Source: Bacteroidia bacterium
GTDB taxonomy: Bacteria > Bacteroidota > Bacteroidia > Bacteroidales > Azobacteroidaceae
Length of the DNA: 38,309 nucleotides
Reading direction: 5' to 3'
Assembly: GCA_025996895.1 (NCBI GenBank)
Contig: BNTW01000021.1
Span: forward strand, 1 to 38,309
In this document: piece by piece, positions 34,278 to 38,309 of the stretch
Position numbering within the stretch: position 1 is the first letter of the stretch
How the letters are laid out: each line of letters opens with the position of its first letter
The notes under the pieces: model-generated
The model's input: only the letters and a program-made list of their open reading frames with translations
The model's database searches: none
Told to the model about the DNA's origin: nothing
Translations under genes and position numbers: made by a program

Positions 34278-35846
34278 ATGGCCTCAAACAGTCCGAGTTC
34301 CCCACGGCAGAAAATGATCAACCTGATGTATCTGGTGTTCATTGCTATGCTCGCCCTCAATGTTTCTTCGGAAGTATTGGACGGTTTTGAATTGGTGGAA
34401 GAAAGTTTGCTTCGTTCCGTCAAAGCGTCTTCGCAACGCAACGATCGCGTCTTTGCGGATTTGACCGCCTTTTACGGCTCTAATCCCAAAAAAGCTAAAG
34501 ACTGGTACGCAAAAGGAGTGCAGGTGAAGGAAAAAACAGATACCTTATATAATTACATACAAGATTTAAAAACGAGAATCGTCAAGAAATCAGATGGAAA
34601 AGACGGCGACCCGGAACATATCAAGCGTCCCGACGATTTGAACGCCGCTTACGAAATCATGTTTGAACGCGGGAAAAACGACGCTGCAAAATTGAAAATC
34701 GACATCGATTCGTATCGACAATACATTACTTCGCTGGTAAATAATCCCTCTATTAAAAACATCATAGAGAGCAATTTACGGACAGAGCCTTCCGAAAAAG
34801 CCAAGCAAAACAAGCAAACGTGGGAAGAATCCATGTTTTGGCAGATGCCGACGGCTGCAGCAGTTACTTTATTAACGAAACTGCAAAACGATATTCGGTA
34901 TGCTGAAGGGGAAGTGTTGGGTGATTTGGTGAAAAATATCGATGTGCTGGACTATCGCGTGAATAAATTGGAAGCCTTTGTGATACCCGAAACACAAATC
35001 GTGATGAGCGGAGGCAGTTACCGCGCAAGTATCGGATTGTTGGCGCAAGACTCTACACAACATCCCAAAATAATTGTCAATGGCAAGCAACTGCCCGACG
35101 ACGCTAATGGAATTTACGTTGCCGGAACAGGTGCAACCGGAACATTTCCGGTCAAAGGATATGTGGAAATGCCTCGTCGCGACGGATCCTTTTTCCGTCA
35201 GGAATTTTCGACCGAATATTTTGTCGTGAAACCGAGTGCAACCATTGCACCGGTGTGGATGAACGTGTTGTATGCCGGTGTAGAAAATGAAATACAAATC
35301 GCTGTGCCGGGTATAGCCAGTCAAAATGTGTCGGCAAGCATTTCCAACGGATCCCTGTCGCACAAGAGCAACGATATTTGGGTAGCGAATCCGCGCTATG
35401 GATCGGATGCTGTGATTACCGTCATTGCCAAAATGGCCGGCGGACGTTCGCAGGAAATGGCGAAACAAACGTTTCGTGTTCGTCCGTTGCCCGACCCCGC
35501 GCCGTATTTGAATATCACCAATCCCGACGGCAACAAAGTACGTTACAAAGGCGGTACGCCGTTAGCGAGAGCCGCTTTGGTGGCGGTTGATGTGTTGAAT
35601 GCAGCTATTGACGATGGTATTTTGGATCGTCCTTTCACCGTCTTGCGGTTTGAATTGCAGAAATTCGATTCGATGGGCTTTGCCATGACGACCACTTCCA
35701 ACGGAGCCAATTTTTCGCAACAGCAAAAAGACGTCATTCGTGGCGCACAACGCGGACAAACCTTGTTGATTAGAGGAATTGTGGTGCGTGGCCCCGACGG
35801 TATCGAACGAACGCTGAATGCACCGATGGAAATCAGAATCAATTAA
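34278..35846 (+). CDS. gldM: Type IX secretion motor rotor GldM/PorM
   Basis: This is a 522-residue inner-membrane protein with one transmembrane helix (about 14-30, MINLMYLVFIAMLALNV) and a long periplasmic part. The N-terminal helical domain D1 (about 35-215) precedes three beta-rich domains that reach the GldK/GldN ring. GldM dimers sit in the GldL pentamer and carry torque from the proton-driven motor to secretion. The SSEVLDGFELVEESL segment after the helix is characteristic. The stop codon lies in a short period-7 repeat of the opposite polarity to those after gldK and gldL. Confidence 0.94.
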   Translation: MASNSPSSPRQKMINLMYLVFIAMLALNVSSEVLDGFELVEESLLRSVKASSQRNDRVFADLTAFYGSNPKKAKDWYAKGVQVKEKTDTLYNYIQDLKTRIVKKSDGKDGDPEHIKRPDDLNAAYEIMFERGKNDAAKLKIDIDSYRQYITSLVNNPSIKNIIESNLRTEPSEKAKQNKQTWEESMFWQMPTAAAVTLLTKLQNDIRYAEGEVLGDLVKNIDVLDYRVNKLEAFVIPETQIVMSGGSYRASIGLLAQDSTQHPKIIVNGKQLPDDANGIYVAGTGATGTFPVKGYVEMPRRDGSFFRQEFSTEYFVVKPSATIAPVWMNVLYAGVENEIQIAVPGIASQNVSASISNGSLSHKSNDIWVANPRYGSDAVITVIAKMAGGRSQEMAKQTFRVRPLPDPAPYLNITNPDGNKVRYKGGTPLARAALVAVDVLNAAIDDGILDRPFTVLRFELQKFDSMGFAMTTTSNGANFSQQQKDVIRGAQRGQTLLIRGIVVRGPDGIERTLNAPMEIRIN

Positions 35847-35861
35847 AAATTACGAATTAAA
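35841..35861. repeat. Period-7 tandem repeat at the gldM stop (inverted polarity)
   Basis: AATTAAA, AATTACG, AATTAAA. The reverse complement contains TTCGTAA and TTTTTAA, the same units as after gldK, so this copy is inverted. Confidence 0.8.
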
Positions 35862-35872
35862 AAGATACAGAG

Positions 35873-36946
35873 ATGAGATATAGATTATATTTTTTCAGTT
35901 TGTTGGCGGTGATTTTCGCTTTCGCACAGGAAATTTCGGCACAAGACCAGCCACCGCGTCCGCGCACCACGCGCCAACGCCCGGCGGAAAATACGGAGAC
36001 CAATGCGGTTTCCAACCTGACGGAAACGGCGAAAATCAAGAATGAAATCGAGTCGCAAAAGCCGAGCCACGTCGTTTGGGAACGGCTGATTTACCGTACC
36101 ATCGATTTGACCAAGGATAATAATGCGGCGTTATATTATCCGGTGAAACCACAAGGCAACCGGCAAAATCTTTTTACATTGATTTTCAAGTTGTTGGCTG
36201 ATGGAAAAATCACGGCTTACGACTATGGAGACGCGAATGAAGTGTTTGACGAAGGGCATATAAAGAATTTTGAAGAGGTTTTGAAAACCATTCAAGTGTT
36301 ATATACCAAACAAGGCGAACAGTTTAAAGTCGATGAACGCGATATTCCGAGTGCGGAAGTAACGCAATATATGATTAAAGAAGGTTATTTGTTCGACCAA
36401 GCAACCGGAACGTTCAAAAATCAGGTGATTGCCATTTGTCCGATTTTGTTGCGCGAAGATTTTTATTACGGAAACAGTACCAAAGAGACGTTATTTTGGC
36501 TGAAATACGACGATATTCGTCCCTATCTTTCGCGTGAAATGATGATGACTTCCAATTACAACAACGCGCTGACTTACACCATTGACGATTATTTTCGCAA
36601 AAACATGTATACCGGCGAAATTGTTAAAACAGTCAATATGATGGGCAAAAGTCTGGCGCAGGAAGTCGGCAACGACACGCTCGCATTGAAACACGCGCAA
36701 GACAGTATCGAAAGCCAGTTGAAAATGTTTAATCAAAAACTCTGGGTATATAACGATACCACCGTGTTAGTTCCCGAAAAGAGCAAAGAGACAAAACCGG
36801 CGAAAGAAGGCCGGACGGTAGCTCGCGGAAAGAGCAATAGTGCTTCCTCTGAGAAAGCGTCTACTTCTACCGAAAAGAAAACAAAGGAAAAACAGCCGAA
36901 AGCGGAAAAAGCAACGCCGGCACGAAGCGTCCGGAGAACACGGTAA
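35873..36946 (+). CDS. gldN: Type IX secretion ring protein GldN/PorN
   Basis: This is a 357-residue periplasmic protein with a signal peptide (cleavage near ISA-QD). An Arg/Pro-rich segment (36-47) leads to the GldN core, with VVWERLIYRTIDLTKDNNAALYYPV-like start (about 63-87, for orientation) and SREMMMTSNYNNALTYTIDDYF. The core binds GldK to form the periplasmic ring. The C-terminal 60 residues are a low-complexity basic tail rich in Lys, Glu, Ser and Thr, probably disordered. It is last in the operon and converges on the M24 peptidase gene with 9 bases between stops. Confidence 0.93.
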   Translation: MRYRLYFFSLLAVIFAFAQEISAQDQPPRPRTTRQRPAENTETNAVSNLTETAKIKNEIESQKPSHVVWERLIYRTIDLTKDNNAALYYPVKPQGNRQNLFTLIFKLLADGKITAYDYGDANEVFDEGHIKNFEEVLKTIQVLYTKQGEQFKVDERDIPSAEVTQYMIKEGYLFDQATGTFKNQVIAICPILLREDFYYGNSTKETLFWLKYDDIRPYLSREMMMTSNYNNALTYTIDDYFRKNMYTGEIVKTVNMMGKSLAQEVGNDTLALKHAQDSIESQLKMFNQKLWVYNDTTVLVPEKSKETKPAKEGRTVARGKSNSASSEKASTSTEKKTKEKQPKAEKATPARSVRRTR

Positions 36947-36955
36947 CGGAATTTT

Positions 36956-38107
36956 TTACAAATTCAGTATATTTTCTTCAAATACCGTCAGTTTTTCGAG
37001 ACCGGTTTCGGTAACTAAATACGTATTTTCAATACCCACCGCACCCACATTGGGTAATACGAATTTAGGCTCGTAGGCAAATACCATTCCCGCTTGCAAT
37101 ACTTCTTTGGAGCGTCCGGTCAATACCGGTAACTCGTTGATTTCAATTCCAACGCCGTGTCCCACAAATTTGGCTTGTTGGTGGATACCCATAAAATTAT
37201 CCGCCCAACCGGCTTTGGAAGCCATCTGCAAGGATTGTTCGTAGATAACGGCGCACGACATACCAGGTTTGCCGTTTTCCATCAGCCATTGGTGCATATC
37301 CATCGAAACTTGGTGTGCGCGGAAAGCCTCGCCGGAAAGTGTTCCGCAGGCATAGACGCGCGTCATGTCGGTGAGGTAAGCGGTATAATTGCCGACCATA
37401 TCTACCATCACCGTTTGCCCTTCCCGAATGGGCGTGCCGTTTGCTCCGATGGGAATGCTTTCGTGTGCCCCGCCACCGCCCAGCGCAAAATCGCAAGGAG
37501 AAGGCGTTTCGGCATTGCTTCCGCTCAGCACACTGCCCATAAAAATTTCCATATTGTTTCCGAGTGCACGAAAAACACCGATAGAGCCGTGACGGCGCAT
37601 TTCCCGTTCAATTTCGTATTGCAATTGTAAATCCGTCATACCCGCAAGAAAAAGTGCAGGGATTTTTTGATATACTTCGCGATGGCGAACGGCCGAATAG
37701 CGAAACTGCTCGATTTCCCAAGGTGTTTTCAGCATGCGTGTTTCACGCAAAATAGCCGTTGCATTCGCCGTCTTTTTCGGTTGAAATACCGCCAGCAGAC
37801 GCATATATTCGTTATAGGTTAGTTGGTCGGCTTCTAACGCAATCGTTTCGGGCAACGGAATATTTTTTTCTTTCAATAAGACAGGAATATCTTCGGGCTT
37901 GCGGATAAAAACCGCCTGCTTGTTAGAAAATGTCCCTGCTTTCCGGACAAAAAACAACGGATCGCCTTCGACCGGCAAATAAATATAACCGTCAAACACG
38001 CTACCGGTTAAATAATACATATTGACCATTGACCGAATGCAACAGGCTTCTGCCTGTTGTTCCTTCAACAACTGCTGAATGCGGGAATAACGTATCTGCA
38101 AATCCAT
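36956..38107 (-). CDS. M24-family Xaa-Pro aminopeptidase-like protein
   Basis: The protein has 383 residues, with an N-terminal creatinase-like domain (about 1-130) and a C-terminal pita-bread domain. The metal ligands are visible: two Asp in MVDMVGNYTAYLTDMTRVY, His in GHGVGIEINELPVL, Glu in FAYEPKF, and Glu in GIENTYLV. Dinuclear-metal M24 enzymes of this size cleave X-Pro peptides in the cytoplasm. Whether it is PepP, PepQ or another subtype is not decided. A -7 element lies 24 bases upstream. Confidence 0.9.
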   Translation of the reverse strand: MDLQIRYSRIQQLLKEQQAEACCIRSMVNMYYLTGSVFDGYIYLPVEGDPLFFVRKAGTFSNKQAVFIRKPEDIPVLLKEKNIPLPETIALEADQLTYNEYMRLLAVFQPKKTANATAILRETRMLKTPWEIEQFRYSAVRHREVYQKIPALFLAGMTDLQLQYEIEREMRRHGSIGVFRALGNNMEIFMGSVLSGSNAETPSPCDFALGGGGAHESIPIGANGTPIREGQTVMVDMVGNYTAYLTDMTRVYACGTLSGEAFRAHQVSMDMHQWLMENGKPGMSCAVIYEQSLQMASKAGWADNFMGIHQQAKFVGHGVGIEINELPVLTGRSKEVLQAGMVFAYEPKFVLPNVGAVGIENTYLVTETGLEKLTVFEENILNL

Positions 38108-38130
38108 ACAGTGGATATTTATTTAGGCGC

Positions 38131-38138
38131 AAAGGTAA
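38131..38138 (-). promoter_or_regulatory. -7 promoter element TACCTTTG of the M24 peptidase gene
   Basis: A TAnnTTTG match read leftward, 23 bases before the ATG at 38107. Confidence 0.6.
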
Positions 38139-38157
38139 TGAAAATACTGCAAAACGA

Positions 38158-38186
38158 AAAAAAGGGACGACCACAAAGGCCGCCCC
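38158..38186 (-). terminator. Rho-independent terminator of the right-edge gene
   Basis: Read leftward, GGGGCGGCC pairs with GGTCGTCCC (nine pairs, two of them G-U) around TTTGT and is followed by six T. It lies 18 bases after the stop codon of the partial gene. The same GGGGCGGCC/GGTCGTCCC hairpin resembles a dispersed repeat seen in other genomes. Confidence 0.7.
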
Positions 38187-38204
38187 TACCTCGGGAACTT
38201 AAAG

Positions 38205-38309
38205 TTATGCGAACTCCCCGATTGGTTTTTTTCCTGTCCTTGCGTGCTTGACGCGCAATCCCCAGAACACCGTTAATACATAAAGGCCTGCAATGAGCAG
38301 CAGGCAAAG
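38205..38309 (-). CDS. C-terminal end of an unidentified membrane protein (partial)
   Basis: The frame enters from the right edge and stops at 38205-38207 after 34 codons. It encodes a transmembrane helix (LCLLLIAGLYVLTVFWGLRV) followed by a basic tail (KHARTGKKPIGEFA). The downstream hairpin terminator supports a real gene end. The family cannot be named from this fragment. Confidence 0.65.
   Translation of the reverse strand, partial: LCLLLIAGLYVLTVFWGLRVKHARTGKKPIGEFA

Noticed and set aside
38240..38258. Near-palindrome TTGCG...GCTTGA...CGCGCAA resembling the element in uvrA
   Set aside because: It lies inside the translated end of the right-edge membrane protein (LRVKHAR) and lacks the TGTCATT/AATGACA ends. 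The likeness to the uvrA palindrome is short and may be chance.
1..38309. cas9/cas1/cas2, tracrRNA, transposase or integrase genes
   Set aside because: None was found. No sequence outside 1-2967 was seen that complements the repeat as an anti-repeat would.

Overview
The window is chromosomal DNA from a member of the Bacteroidota, most likely order Bacteroidales. Four things point there: a complete porP-gldK-gldL-gldM-gldN type IX secretion operon, a Bacteroidetes-type serine palmitoyltransferase, the bamD-rpoZ-DUF4293 gene cluster, and repeated use of the Bacteroidetes -7 promoter element TAnnTTTG 15-35 bases before start codons. Shine-Dalgarno sequences are not evident. Genus cannot be decided from the sequence alone.

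Layout. (1) Positions 1-2967 are one CRISPR array: 39 repeats of 47 bp and 38 complete spacers of 29-30 bp, with the repeat type of class II-C (Cas9) systems of Bacteroidetes. No cas gene is inside the window and the array runs off the left edge. (2) 2968-7150 holds a possible gene remnant, two translationally coupled GH18 lipoproteins (one with a ruined catalytic motif, one intact) and a convergent GHL10 glycan hydrolase. (3) 7296-15618 holds uvrA, a methyltransferase, metG, a ThuA-GH27 fusion and msrA. (4) 15619-17622 is a patch of gene turnover: a frameshifted TPR remnant, a second coding fragment, a DUF234-type ATPase and tRNA-Lys. (5) 17708-27978 is housekeeping: ettA, a TrmH-family RNA methyltransferase, a small membrane protein, divIC/ftsB, dnaX, serine palmitoyltransferase, a beta-CASP nuclease, a FecCD permease, DUF4293, rpoZ and bamD. 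(6) 28095-30661 is an apgM-like gene plus thrC. (7) 30665-36946 is the type IX secretion core operon, followed by a convergent M24 peptidase and the end of an unidentified membrane protein at the right edge.

Functional links. PorP/SprF, the GldK-GldN ring and the GldL-GldM motor form the type IX secretion trans-envelope complex. BamD serves outer-membrane protein assembly. The GH18, GHL10 and GH27 enzymes suggest growth on amino-sugar and galactoside glycans and cell-wall turnover. The apgM-like gene beside thrC suggests a threonine-biosynthesis role.

Most interesting observations: a Bacteroidetes promoter built into every CRISPR repeat; tandem seven-base arrays at gene junctions, three of them containing the upstream stop codon so that stops fall in all frames, plus one such array in frame inside metG; a palindromic mobile repeat inserted in frame in uvrA; and a ten-A slippery tract in dnaX whose loss of one A gives an immediate stop exactly at the end of the clamp-loader core, as in gamma-subunit production elsewhere.
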